Shown piece by piece: positions 34,801 to 43,073 of a DNA stretch of 43,073 nucleotides. How positions within the stretch are numbered: position 1 is the stretch's first letter; the number at the start of each line of letters is the position of its first letter. This DNA is from DATFMH01 sp035267045. GTDB lineage: Bacteria > Bacteroidota > Rhodothermia > Balneolales > DATFMH01. The notes beneath the pieces were generated by a model. It saw nothing but the letters and a program-made list of their open reading frames with translations. It searched no databases and was not told where the DNA came from. The stretch is from contig DATFMH010000121.1 in the NCBI GenBank assembly GCA_035267045.1, positions 1 through 43,073 on the forward strand, in the 5' to 3' direction. The position numbers were made by a program, and so were the translations under genes.

Positions 34801-35252
34801 CTGTTTCGCTTCATCGACTCCTGTATCTGGATCATGTGAGTAAACTCATGGGTAATGACATTCCGGAACCAATTATGAGTACCTCGTAACGGCATATCCA
34901 GTGCCGGAACCCAGATATCAATCATATTATCAAAAAAATAGGTGGCTCCGTTGGCATAATCCTGCCGGTCTATCAACACAATACTGATTTTACTGTCAGG
35001 CTGATGATGATACAGTTTGGTTATCGGTCCGTATACTTCTTCAGCTACCCTCGAAACCACTTGTGCTGTCCGGCTGTTTCCTTTCTGAAAATGGATAAGG
35101 AAATGTTTACTCTCCAGGGTATACCATTTTAGTTGGTTTTGAGGATAAAAGTAATCGAACGGACTTTCCTGAGCCTTGCTTACCCATGGAGTCAGCGAGA
35201 ACAAAATCAATAAAACAAGTGATGAAAGGGTGATATGTAATTTATTCGACAT
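31872..35252 (-). CDS. Gluzincin-like peptidase + PD40 propeller + outer-membrane barrel fusion protein
   Basis: 1126 residues from the ATG at 35252; the longer frame to 35342 has no signal peptide and overlaps the upstream gene, whereas this start gives a clean signal peptide (1-28, VSKAQ) and overlaps the upstream stop by one base. Domain 1 (about 40-230) is a peptidase MA-type gluzincin with HEFTH (135-139) and the third ligand Glu195 (GWLAEGTAQ). Domain 2 (about 290-640) has TolB/PD40 propeller repeats (NPVFSPDGHSVAYLSNKG, SWNPKNETIAAV, SWSPDGRSLYYAA, DPSVGPKGQYLYYSS). Domain 3 (about 720-1126) is an Omp85/D15-like barrel ending in FSFDQF. The zinc motif looks intact, so it may be an active protease held at the outer membrane. 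Topology is inferred. Confidence 0.85.
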   Translation of the reverse strand: MSNKLHITLSSLVLLILFSLTPWVSKAQESPFDYFYPQNQLKWYTLESKHFLIHFQKGNSRTAQVVSRVAEEVYGPITKLYHHQPDSKISIVLIDRQDYANGATYFFDNMIDIWVPALDMPLRGTHNWFRNVITHEFTHMIQIQESMKRNRSVPAIYLQWLTYENVRRPDVLYGYPKGVITLPFASISIPGWLAEGTAQFQRIGLHYDNWDSHRDMVLRTRVLNHSLLSLPDMGNFSSKTSIEREVVYNQGFAFVRYLANRFGENVLYKLSKALSQKGVNDISKALKIATGTDGYTLYQQWTDTLQTMYGKAVRDLKWTPADTLEPKGFYNLNPVFSPDGHSVAYLSNKGRDTYRVDLYVRDLDNNSSKLAFKGVDNLHFDRDNTYSDGAAIHPGIKIDEAGIDFSPNGNRIVYSNHALTKYGESYRDLYIYNLKTRKKKRLTHGKRIYEPSWNPKNETIAAVIQKDETENLVLFHVKNDSITPLTHFKNGEQIYKSSWSPDGRSLYYAAANLKKQAIYRYDVNTHNISTILKDNVDDSVDYRDPSVGPKGQYLYYSSNPDGIFNIYRLNIKNGQKEKLTSVLGGAFMPSVNQHGQLVYAEYMADGYKISMAKLPSVLKMNLNGRYHDPLFKTDTEHFAQPYTKLNTFNDTDLRTLSKVDMARADTGSYHFDIATRGEPNTRKLYSYKDTFTSFSFYPVLRFDNYARPEGPNGPLITGGKVGKLANNLWRDGKVGFYMSSRDVLNHFSLFGGALFGLGSQSASGIGDFISPARLVDLDRDLFLEVSYDGLPFIKRRWSPTITVDLYNMHRNVKNGLSIEEFPCSSCLPDTNKINVAYNIWEADVYLRSKINDYNMVELGLSYSPYQVTTQSFYSEEYKSYLAASSSRYFIGTGLTAAYVFDMDTPYRNDDIAPLGVKGSLRLNYQPSKLLDNYDIKDGVLTPNYQTYRNSSVEMSFRYGFRALDHTATVKTRFFTYFNNPSDYFFLDYIGGLSGMRSYPYFGLGGNMTAYTILSYNMPLITHIDKQEGRFTLDKIYSRFFVEAGNGWKGPLDIGNNIKTGIGAELRVSLNTNYLFPSKFFISGAYGFNKFNVHLPAEFLTNSGNNTVSYGRQVLFNFGLLFSFDQF

Positions 35253-38200
35253 CAATGGATAACAGCGATTTTTATTAATTTGCTTTCTGTCTGATTTCCC
35301 ATGGCAGCACGAATTCTGGCATAATATACTCCATTGCCCCAATTATTTGTAGAGATCCTTATTTCCTGGGGAACCCTGCCGGAACTGGTTACTGTACGAT
35401 CAAATAACGTATTACCGCTCATGGTAATAATGGTTATGTGAACATTGGCCTGGCCATTTGTCTCATATCGCACATACGTTTCTTCATTAGCCGGATTGGG
35501 CCAGTTATATGTTTCATTCTTATTCAGAATCCTGAACTGTTTGACAATGGAACCGGTCAATTTATTATGGGAGTATACTTTATTAAAATCTCCATTACCA
35601 TATTGAGATGCCCACTGAACATTTTGAGATTTTGGAAAATGCCAGGCCCTGACATCACCGTTCGGACTTACGGCATAAAGCGTATTATTAAAAAATACCG
35701 GGTGGACGGGATCCGTATCTTGTGAATTCATATCACCAACATAAAGTGGAAAATTTGGCAATTCATTCATTGATTTATCATAACCGTTTATGGTATAAGA
35801 GATACTGTCACGGGCCTCAACTAACACATCTGGTTTGCCATTCCCGTCAATATCCAGAATTAATGGCGTTCCGGAAAAATGTGTACCACCGGGAGCGTCT
35901 TTAGGGAATCCTGATAAAATACCGCCATTCCTGTTACGGGCTATGAGCTGATTCGTTTTGGTATCAACATAGATAACATCAATATTCCCATCGTCATTAA
36001 CATCAGCAAAAGCGGGCCAGTTGAAATCGGTTGACTGGATTAACGGGGCTGCTGTATAATTTACATTTCCACCGTTCGAATTTGACTCAATTAAAAACAA
36101 ATCGTTATCAAAGAGTGCAAACCAAGCCGGTTCATTTTTATTATCCATGATTAGAGAACCGGTATATCTTCGTTTGGAAGAGATAATCCCAAACGTATTT
36201 TGATTATGATAGCCCTGGTTGGATAATTGAAATAGATTATCTGACAGGTAAGAATAAACACCACCAACCGGTTTGGACGTTTGTCCGGCGGAAGCTTTAA
36301 CCGGCAATGTTGAACCGTCTTTAATCAGCAGATGTTGTTTGGTATAATCGAAATTCAGCGTATCGTCATAATCAGAGCTGATAAATCCATTACTCGAAGC
36401 GATATCTTTATTTTCCCAAAGGGTATTCCAGGTATTGTTTTGATAGGTGAATGCCACTGTCGATCCGGTGTCGGTAAGTGCCGTATTATGTGTAAGGATC
36501 AAATATTTACCAACATAAGGTTGATCCGGATAGGGGTAATCTATGGTTGAAAGATGGTGTGAGCCGCCTTTTTTCAGGTCGATACTGTATGTTTTCTGAG
36601 GGGAGGGGATGATCAGTAAGGTATCGGTGTTGTTTGTATAAATGCTCAATCCCAAAGGATAACGTTCATTATATGCTTGTGTATTCTCAATGTTGTTGCC
36701 AATGGTTGTAGTATCCTGTAAGATCTTTTCCTGGGAAAACCAGCCTGGTGAAGTGGCTTTGGCCCTGAAACTTGCAACCGGTTGATTCGCTGAGAAATCA
36801 TAAAACTCAAAAAAGCTTGGGCTTCCCGTATTACTTCGATTATTGGGATGTGTATTCATACCGAATTTATTCTGATAAAGCTGTAAGGTATCACCATTCT
36901 GTGTGATGGATGAAGCATCATTGCCATTCCACCAGAAATCGAAGGGATTACCACCGGTTACGGAGCTCAGGAAAATGCTTAATGATTTATGGCCGATATC
37001 CTGCGCACCGTCAGCTTCCATTAAGTTCACACCTTTACGATCGATATTATTATTAACAGCATTTTGAGTAATTTTTTGCCGGATAATACCATTATCGATG
37101 TGCCATATTAGAATACCGCCATTCAATACCCGTTCACTTGTAATCCCATTATTAATGTTTCCTTCATCTAATCCTCCGGGAAGGCTCCAATCAAAATTAT
37201 TGACATTAACTACAACGCCGGCTTTTAGTTCACCGGTAATACTATCAGGGTACTGGGCATTAAAATGATCTTTGTCAGTAAAATGTTGTGTGATCTGTTT
37301 TCCACCGGGCTGTTGTATGGTTACAGTAAGACCGTTGTTATCAGGGTCCCGATGCCTGTTCTCGACCAGGAAATATTCGTCGTTTGAGATGCGTTCCCTG
37401 GCGATACTATGCGGTTGGTGAAGTGATGCTGCCGGGAGTTGTATGGCCTGATCAGGATTCAATGATATATCAAAGGGCTGTTGCCAGCCGAGAAATATTT
37501 TCTCCCATGCTGATGGCTCCGGAGGGAAAAGTCCGAGATACGAAAAGAAGCTTTCGGGATCCATTAAGCCAAACCGACCAATACCTGAAGCCCCTGTTTG
37601 GGTATTAAATAAATCCGGTAACCCGAGATGACTTCCGATGGTGGCACAAAGCAACCCGTTAATAGAGAACTGCAGCAGGAAACGGGTATTCGTTATATCT
37701 GTTCCCAGATGGGACTCCGTTTCCGGCATTATAATGGAATTGGTAATATAAATATTTCCATTATCGACCGGAAATCCTTTAAAATTTGATTCATTAAGCA
37801 GTTTGCCAAGAGACTCACGACTCAGATAAAGCGAGGGGATATCCTGCGGAGTATGATCCAGTGATGTTCCCGTAAAATCAAATTCTCTTCCGGTACCGGC
37901 ATGAAATATAACAAATACAGTATTTGCCCCTTGTAAACCGGATGTATCGAAACCACCATCCTGGTTTACTTTTTGCCAGGTATCCCTGACCAGGTCGGCG
38001 AGTTTATAATTTTGGGCATCCGTATCACCAAGCGGGGCATAGGCTTCCATTTTTTTGTTTAGATGGTACACCCTGGGTAGTAAACGGTACTGTATCTGTA
38101 GCTTACCTCCGGACACTTTTTCAAAATAGTTTTTTGCAAACTCAAGATGCGCCAGAAAGTAATTACGATCATGCGGCAGCGGATCTATTTTTACATTATC

Positions 38201-38491
38201 AGGTGAAAAATAACCACTTTGGGTCGTGTCTTTAATTGCAGTACCGAATTTACCATTCCCACTGGTAAAACGATTTTGATCTGCCTGGAAATCAACCATC
38301 ACACCTACGATGTGGAGTACGCCCGTCGTTGGGATATTACCCTGTTGCAAGGCCCCTGCATCGGTAGCAAGGTTTCTCGCATATGTAATTCTATTAAGTC
38401 GTTGCTGACCAAATGAATCATTACTAATAAAAAGGAGCAGAAGCAGGCACATAACAGCCGTACTTCTGTTATTGATAGATCCCAAAAGCAT
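35252..38491 (-). CDS. M6-like secreted protein with degenerate zinc site and T9SS sorting domain
   Basis: 1079 residues. A signal peptide ends near 28 (NDSFGQQ). Residues about 55-340 resemble M6 (immune inhibitor A) metalloproteases: GVLHIVGVMVDFQ, the LGLPDLF and GIGRFGLMD motifs and the AWEKIFLGW segment. Where M6 enzymes have HExxH before LGLPD, this protein has Ala283-Thr-Ile-Gly-Ser287, so both His and the catalytic Glu are gone. Two FG-GAP/VCBS-like calcium motifs follow (DVNDDGNIDV and DIDGNGKPDV, about 850-900). The last 80 residues (YNWPNPANEETYVRYE ... GNGVYYARIRA ... KLIKIAVIH) are a T9SS C-terminal sorting domain. It lies 27 bp after porV and its stop overlaps the next start by one base. 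Confidence 0.88.
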   Translation of the reverse strand: MLLGSINNRSTAVMCLLLLLFISNDSFGQQRLNRITYARNLATDAGALQQGNIPTTGVLHIVGVMVDFQADQNRFTSGNGKFGTAIKDTTQSGYFSPDNVKIDPLPHDRNYFLAHLEFAKNYFEKVSGGKLQIQYRLLPRVYHLNKKMEAYAPLGDTDAQNYKLADLVRDTWQKVNQDGGFDTSGLQGANTVFVIFHAGTGREFDFTGTSLDHTPQDIPSLYLSRESLGKLLNESNFKGFPVDNGNIYITNSIIMPETESHLGTDITNTRFLLQFSINGLLCATIGSHLGLPDLFNTQTGASGIGRFGLMDPESFFSYLGLFPPEPSAWEKIFLGWQQPFDISLNPDQAIQLPAASLHQPHSIARERISNDEYFLVENRHRDPDNNGLTVTIQQPGGKQITQHFTDKDHFNAQYPDSITGELKAGVVVNVNNFDWSLPGGLDEGNINNGITSERVLNGGILIWHIDNGIIRQKITQNAVNNNIDRKGVNLMEADGAQDIGHKSLSIFLSSVTGGNPFDFWWNGNDASSITQNGDTLQLYQNKFGMNTHPNNRSNTGSPSFFEFYDFSANQPVASFRAKATSPGWFSQEKILQDTTTIGNNIENTQAYNERYPLGLSIYTNNTDTLLIIPSPQKTYSIDLKKGGSHHLSTIDYPYPDQPYVGKYLILTHNTALTDTGSTVAFTYQNNTWNTLWENKDIASSNGFISSDYDDTLNFDYTKQHLLIKDGSTLPVKASAGQTSKPVGGVYSYLSDNLFQLSNQGYHNQNTFGIISSKRRYTGSLIMDNKNEPAWFALFDNDLFLIESNSNGGNVNYTAAPLIQSTDFNWPAFADVNDDGNIDVIYVDTKTNQLIARNRNGGILSGFPKDAPGGTHFSGTPLILDIDGNGKPDVLVEARDSISYTINGYDKSMNELPNFPLYVGDMNSQDTDPVHPVFFNNTLYAVSPNGDVRAWHFPKSQNVQWASQYGNGDFNKVYSHNKLTGSIVKQFRILNKNETYNWPNPANEETYVRYETNGQANVHITIITMSGNTLFDRTVTSSGRVPQEIRISTNNWGNGVYYARIRAAMGNQTESKLIKIAVIH

Positions 38492-38518
38492 TAAATAGGA
38501 ATTACTGCAGATTGTTAA

Positions 38519-39640
38519 TTATATGTTTAAAAGTATCGAAAATCGAATGGTATTGGATAGCGGGCTATTTTGTTCTACGGTATAAATATAACTGAAATCC
38601 ACACCAAAAATATTATAACGAAGTCCGGCTCCAAACGTAACATAACGTCGATCACCATTTTTCGGGGACTCATAGAAATAACCTGTTCTAAGTGCAAATT
38701 TTTGATCATACCAGTATTCAATACCCGTACCTATCATTATCTGATCTAACGGGCTTAGAGTAACATATTTAGTTCCGTCATAACGGGTGTAAGAGCCCCA
38801 GGAGTCAAACAATGCCTTACCCAGTGGCATGGAATGTCCGGATGTATCATTACGAGCAATCAGCTTGCTGAAATCGTTAGCGATCGTAATAGTATTATAA
38901 CCGTCCTTATCCAGGTTCATCGTGTACGACCAACCGACTCGCAGGATAGTTGGCAGGGGGTCTTTTTGGGCGTTATCGGAATATTGAATACCGGGGCCCA
39001 GGTTTGATAAATCGAAACCGGCGTTCAATTGGGCTTTTCGGTTAGCAACCTTAAAAGGGCTCGATTTATATAAACTGGAAATATCGAAACTCACACTTGT
39101 ACCGATTCTGGCCTGTTGCCCACCAACCGTTATACTGGTAGGTACGAGGTTACTATAAATGAAACGGGCACCGGTACCAATCGATAAGTGTTTGTTGAGT
39201 TTAAAACCATATGCGGCGCCAAGAGCGAATTCATAACTCCTGAATTTGCCCAGGTTATTACCTTTTTCATCTGTGTATTGTTGTTCCCCGAGGTTCAGGA
39301 ATGTTACATCAGCACCAATGGTTCCGATTCCGTCTACATAGTATTTCCCCACAAGAAAATCATAAAAAAGGTCTGTATTAAACTGAGGCAGCCAATTTGA
39401 GTGAGTGATACTGACCTGATTACCGGTTTGAAATCCTAACCCTGCCGGGTTCCAGTAAATTGCTGAGGCATTGTCGGCCAGAGCCACATTGGCATTCCCC
39501 ATACCGGCAGCTCTCGAATCAGGTTCAATTTGCAAAAATGGAACAGATGTTATACTAACTTGTGCCAATCCACGACTGATGGCGATAAATGTTAGCAGAG
39601 TGGTTAAAAGGAGGTATTTACTAAGCTTATTCATTGTCAT
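38519..39640 (-). CDS. porV: PorV-type outer-membrane protein of the type IX secretion system
   Basis: 373 residues: signal peptide (1-27, RGLAQ) and a FadL-like 14-strand barrel. The hallmark N-terminal block FLQIEPDSRAAGMGNANVALADNASAIYWNPAGLGF is typical of the PorV/PorQ family. PorV binds the C-terminal domains of cargo after they leave the SprA translocon and hands them to the PorU sortase. It sits between porU and a CTD-bearing protein, which strengthens PorV over PorQ. ATG 39640 has AGGAAG about 4 bp upstream. A 6-bp hairpin (ATGGAT TTTT ATCCAT, 39667-39682) lies in the porU-porV spacer. Confidence 0.92.
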   Translation of the reverse strand: MTMNKLSKYLLLTTLLTFIAISRGLAQVSITSVPFLQIEPDSRAAGMGNANVALADNASAIYWNPAGLGFQTGNQVSITHSNWLPQFNTDLFYDFLVGKYYVDGIGTIGADVTFLNLGEQQYTDEKGNNLGKFRSYEFALGAAYGFKLNKHLSIGTGARFIYSNLVPTSITVGGQQARIGTSVSFDISSLYKSSPFKVANRKAQLNAGFDLSNLGPGIQYSDNAQKDPLPTILRVGWSYTMNLDKDGYNTITIANDFSKLIARNDTSGHSMPLGKALFDSWGSYTRYDGTKYVTLSPLDQIMIGTGIEYWYDQKFALRTGYFYESPKNGDRRYVTFGAGLRYNIFGVDFSYIYTVEQNSPLSNTIRFSILLNI

Positions 39641-39666
39641 GCTTCCTGCTTACTTTTATTTAATAT

Positions 39667-39682
39667 ATGGATTTTTATCCAT
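39667..39682. other. Small hairpin in the porU-porV spacer
   Basis: ATGGAT (39667-39672), TTTT loop, ATCCAT (39677-39682); a perfect 6-bp stem in the 67-bp gap. It may tune relative expression of porU and porV. It is not a convincing terminator. Confidence 0.4.
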
Positions 39683-39707
39683 TTTATTAGGTTAACAAAG
39701 TGTGTTA

Positions 39708-42700
39708 TTAATGTATGATCACAAGTTTTTCAATTTTCTGTACCGATTGCTCTCCTTTGGGAGTATCTGCTTTCACTCTTACCGTATACAGATAGGTTCC
39801 CGTTGCCAGACGGTCGTTATCATCATCACGGCCAAACCAATCGATACTTACATAGGGTGAACTGGTAATGATGTCATCTCTTTCAAGATGCGCCACCGGC
39901 CTTCCGCTTAATGTGTAAATTCTGATATTAACATTCATGGGGTTACCCGGTTGATTATGTTCAATGATGAACCGGGTTTTATTATTCATGGGATTCGGAA
40001 AATTATAAACTCTGCGTATCGTGAGTTGATTACTTTGGGCTACTTTGAATGATATCTCTGAAGTTGACGGGTTATTATAAACATCCCAGGCCCTGATGGT
40101 AAGGGTGTAATCACCGTTAGCGAGATTATCAAATGGGTAGACGATTTTACCACTCGTAAAATCATTCAGATTACTCGTATAGTAATCATTCAATACAATT
40201 GTCTTTTCCGGTTTATCCGGGCTGTCAAGTTTGGCAATAAGCTGGTGCCCCACACCGGTCCCCGTTGTATTTATACCCGATGGATCTTTCAGGTCGACGA
40301 TCAGTTTCGGAGAATTATTTACGAGGCTGCCGTCCATAAATGTTTGATTATTCAGATAAACATCCATTTTGGGCCCTTTTTTATCACTTGCCGCATTCGG
40401 ATTGGTACCGCCAAGCGTGAAATCAGCAAATTCGCCGGAAGCATCAGTACTGGGTTCCTGTGCATATAACAGTATCTTACCCTTTTTGCCGGAATATGAA
40501 ATATCCTTGGGAACAATGAAATTAGCAGTAAAATGTCCGTTTTTAACACTGGCCCGGCCATTGAAAAGAATATCATTCTGAACCTTATACCGGCAATTCT
40601 TGAGAAAGCAACCGAACGTTTGTTCCCAACTGCGATCCGGTAATTTCACATAACGGCTGGCATCGTAAACACGGATATTGACCTGACCGTCAAAACCGGT
40701 ATTTACGGTACTGTCACTATTGATAACATTTCCCTGAATATTAACATGATCCAGGGCACGAATATTCAATGTTGTATCCTGCAAATTAGTGACATTATTT
40801 ATACTCGTAATATTCATCTTCCGTTGCGGCAGGCCAATACGCATGGCAGGATCGCCCAAAAGAATAAATTTCCGGCTGTTAAAACTGGGACCGGCCGTTC
40901 CTGTTATTTTGGTGAGCCGGTATATATTTCCAAGGGTACGAGGTTCCTTCGTTTGGGGATTACGTGAACTCATGTACCGGGTTAAAATCCGGTTTAGTCC
41001 AAAATTCAGACTATTTGGATCGGAACTCGTATAAACGACACGGGTTGTCGTGAAAGCGGCAGCCATCCCGCCATCGGGCCAGAAGACCGTCTGTTCGGCA
41101 CCTGACTGCTGATCCGTGTCATCATATCTCCCAAATTGACAAGTGGCCGTTACGAAGATCGAAAGTTTATTCTTGTTATGGAATCGATTGACATAATTGG
41201 ATACAAACAGTCGTTCATCGCTGAGAACCTGCTCTGCTCCATGTCCGGAATAATTGATCACCAGTGTACCATTATTGATACTATTGATAAATGCATCGGT
41301 GGCCTGAGGGATTCGACGGCCGGCTGTTGTGTTCTCAACCGGGTAACTGAATTCATAGATCTTATTAACGTGCAGGCCTTCATCACTATTCTCAACAATG
41401 GAAGCGGTTGAATCGGCATTCAAAACATGAAGATCCCTGTTTTGATCTGGATTGGGATAATCATCATCAGCAACGAATGTGAACAAAGTCTTCCAGTCGC
41501 CTTCATCACTCGTATTATCGTACGATTCGATCTTATTTAATGCGGTTTCGGCATCTTTAACAGTCTGTACGGGGATTCGGCCTACGCCAATGTCCAGTAA
41601 TTCAATATCATTTTTCCAGGTACCCTCGTTATTGTCCAATAATCCGTAATAATCGTCGCTGGCAAAACTATCGATGCGTTGAAGGGATTCTTCACTTTCG
41701 TAGGTAAAGACATAATTCGTCATTTTAGCATCTTTAACAATGCCCTTATAATCATAAGTCGTATTACCGAAAAGAAGCAGGTACTCGGGTAACCTGTCCG
41801 TATTATTTCCCGCTCTTAAATATAGAAATCGCATAAAATCACGTATGGCGACCGGGTCAGGAACACCACCGGAATATTCATTGAAGATCTGACTTTGGGT
41901 CACTACCAAAGGACGTAAGCCGTTATGATTTTTCCTGTAATTGGCTAATTGTTTGGCCTGATCTAAAAACTTTTCATTCGTAACGATGATATAATTGGGA
42001 TAATCACTGATAGCATGCAGATCCTGATTGGGCACTACCGTGCCTTTTTCGGGCGCATAAAAAGTTGTCTGAGCAATTAGTTGCAGCCCCGGATTCGCAT
42101 TATAAATACAGTCGAAATCTTTATTGCTGGCTGTTACGGACAATAATTTTGGATTTACGGGATCGGTGACATCCATTACAACGGGCTGTTCTGAAAAGCC
42201 CGTTAAAACATAATTACCAATATCACCTGATTGGCCATCATGGGGAGAGAAGAAATATAAACGTCCGTTTTTAGGAGTGAGATTTCTGTCGATGTTAATT
42301 TGAATCCAATCGAGCCATCCTTTGGCACCCGAGGATGAATTACTAAATGTTGCATTAACATTGATGATATCCTTATCAGCCGTGAAGTTACTTACTGTCG
42401 CAGACAGTGTGCTTTCATGTGCTGAATAACCTGTTTCACCATTTATATTATTTATAGACTGAATATACACTTGTCCGATAGATTTGCTATCTGTATTAGC
42501 ATAAAATATGGTCGATGTCTCTGCCTGTGCGGCGAATCGTATTTGAAAATCAGCCGGTTGATTCTGAATAATACCCGGGATGGTATCCTGAAAAACTGAC
42601 TGGGTCCGCGCAAAGCTTTCATTCGTAAAAGTTTGTCCAAGCCATTGTGTACCTGATTTCATATCACTTTCCGACTTTGTCAGTTCCTGTTCTTTCCAAA

Positions 42701-43073
42701 TAAAGTCCCGAAATGTATTTATGGTACGATTGGCAGTTAACCCGTTATTAGATGGTTTAAGCCGTTCGCCATTTTGATCAGCCACTGTTAAAAAAACATA
42801 GTTATAGTTACTGTAGGGATGAACGCGGTGGGAATAACTATTAGAATTGGAGTTGTAGATAGTGCGGTTAGGGCTATTGCCATAAAACAGGATATAGTCA
42901 TTATTATTGAATTGGCCGTCACTTTCACCTTTAACAATTATGGGGATCTGTTTGAATTGGGGCCGGGGAGTTGAATTGGGATGCGGTAGTTCATAGCCAT
43001 CGGTTCCCCATATTTGAATCTTTCGCGGATCAATATTATTGACATCAATACCTAAATCGCTCAGATATGAAGA
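39708..43073 (-). CDS. porU: PorU, type IX secretion sortase (C25 cysteine peptidase), N-terminus cut by window edge
   Basis: 1121 residues visible. The frame stays open to 43073, so the true start is outside; an apparent GTG start at 42785 is internal, because the 96 residues upstream (SDLGIDVNNIDPRKIQIWG, ESDGQFNNNDYILFYG) are typical PorU N-terminal sequence. The gingipain-like C25 domain (middle third) has its catalytic His in NYSGHGAEQ (codon 41241-41243) and Cys in TATCQFGRYDD (codon 41139-41141). An Ig-like region follows, then a C-terminal module with YNFPNPMNNKTRF and GTYLYTVRVKA resembling FlgD-Ig/T9SS sorting domains. PorU removes cargo C-terminal domains and attaches cargo to anionic LPS on the cell surface. 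It is followed by porV and a CTD cargo protein. Confidence 0.93.
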   Translation of the reverse strand, partial: SSYLSDLGIDVNNIDPRKIQIWGTDGYELPHPNSTPRPQFKQIPIIVKGESDGQFNNNDYILFYGNSPNRTIYNSNSNSYSHRVHPYSNYNYVFLTVADQNGERLKPSNNGLTANRTINTFRDFIWKEQELTKSESDMKSGTQWLGQTFTNESFARTQSVFQDTIPGIIQNQPADFQIRFAAQAETSTIFYANTDSKSIGQVYIQSINNINGETGYSAHESTLSATVSNFTADKDIINVNATFSNSSSGAKGWLDWIQINIDRNLTPKNGRLYFFSPHDGQSGDIGNYVLTGFSEQPVVMDVTDPVNPKLLSVTASNKDFDCIYNANPGLQLIAQTTFYAPEKGTVVPNQDLHAISDYPNYIIVTNEKFLDQAKQLANYRKNHNGLRPLVVTQSQIFNEYSGGVPDPVAIRDFMRFLYLRAGNNTDRLPEYLLLFGNTTYDYKGIVKDAKMTNYVFTYESEESLQRIDSFASDDYYGLLDNNEGTWKNDIELLDIGVGRIPVQTVKDAETALNKIESYDNTSDEGDWKTLFTFVADDDYPNPDQNRDLHVLNADSTASIVENSDEGLHVNKIYEFSYPVENTTAGRRIPQATDAFINSINNGTLVINYSGHGAEQVLSDERLFVSNYVNRFHNKNKLSIFVTATCQFGRYDDTDQQSGAEQTVFWPDGGMAAAFTTTRVVYTSSDPNSLNFGLNRILTRYMSSRNPQTKEPRTLGNIYRLTKITGTAGPSFNSRKFILLGDPAMRIGLPQRKMNITSINNVTNLQDTTLNIRALDHVNIQGNVINSDSTVNTGFDGQVNIRVYDASRYVKLPDRSWEQTFGCFLKNCRYKVQNDILFNGRASVKNGHFTANFIVPKDISYSGKKGKILLYAQEPSTDASGEFADFTLGGTNPNAASDKKGPKMDVYLNNQTFMDGSLVNNSPKLIVDLKDPSGINTTGTGVGHQLIAKLDSPDKPEKTIVLNDYYTSNLNDFTSGKIVYPFDNLANGDYTLTIRAWDVYNNPSTSEISFKVAQSNQLTIRRVYNFPNPMNNKTRFIIEHNQPGNPMNVNIRIYTLSGRPVAHLERDDIITSSPYVSIDWFGRDDDNDRLATGTYLYTVRVKADTPKGEQSVQKIEKLVIIH

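Noticed and set aside
35253..35342. 30-residue extension of the barrel-protease ORF
   Set aside because: It runs into the upstream gene and hides a clean signal peptide beginning at 35252.
42783..42785. GTG start for porU
   Set aside because: The frame remains open to the window edge with typical PorU sequence upstream, so the gene is truncated by the window rather than starting here.

Overview
This window is a moderately AT-rich chromosomal segment from a member of the Bacteroidota/Balneolota group. I infer the lineage from a type IX secretion (T9SS) block (PorU, PorV and a secreted protein with a C-terminal sorting domain), a DUF5683-type protein, weak Shine-Dalgarno sequences at many starts, and an M56 peptidase with a TonB-type C-terminus. 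Balneolota-like is my best guess; the species cannot be read from this sequence. I see no tRNA, rRNA, CRISPR array, prophage or intact insertion sequence.

Layout. (1) 1-8005, aromatic catabolism: a VOC protein and paaABCD (phenylacetyl-CoA epoxidation) on the minus strand, diverging from hppD, hmgA and an acyl-CoA/aryl-CoA ligase on the plus strand. Together they start the breakdown of phenylacetate and tyrosine/phenylalanine. paaE and the later steps are not in the window. (2) 8286-11048: an OmpA-like lipoprotein, a class II photolyase and a SLOG-type nucleotide-binding protein. (3) 11140-17732, plus strand: a BlaI/BlaR1-type regulatory pair behind a clear operator dyad, then a long spacer, a phosphatidylcholine synthase, a DinB-like protein, a PspC-domain peptide, a Gfo/Idh-like protein and a PhzF-like protein. 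(4) 17917-24223, minus strand: a beta-oxidation operon in the order acyl-CoA ligase, FadN-type bifunctional enzyme, thiolase and DECR-type reductase, diverging from a PaaI-type thioesterase. (5) 25227-30788, minus strand: an unknown protein, purine nucleoside phosphorylase, an MBL hydrolase, PhoH, ribulose-phosphate 3-epimerase and a PASTA-domain membrane protein. (6) 30818-43073, minus strand: an envelope/secretion block of PorU (cut by the window edge), PorV, a huge M6-like secreted protein whose zinc motif is destroyed, an outer-membrane barrel fused to a gluzincin domain and a propeller, and a DUF5683 protein.

Most unusual. First, two diverged copies (13623-13900 and 28914-29187) of an approximately 275-bp intergenic element share four hairpins. 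Three of the four keep pairing through G-U wobbles on the plus strand, so it is a candidate structured RNA or MITE. Second, TAATACT/AGTATTA dyads lie both at the blaI promoter and directly before the start of the phosphatidylcholine synthase, suggesting a small regulon. Third, the T9SS cargo-like M6 homologue has Ala-Thr-Ile-Gly-Ser where HExxH should be. Fourth, many spacers carry period-7 tandem repeats, from a 13-unit array near the left end to degenerate two- to five-unit tracts, one of which builds a terminator stem.
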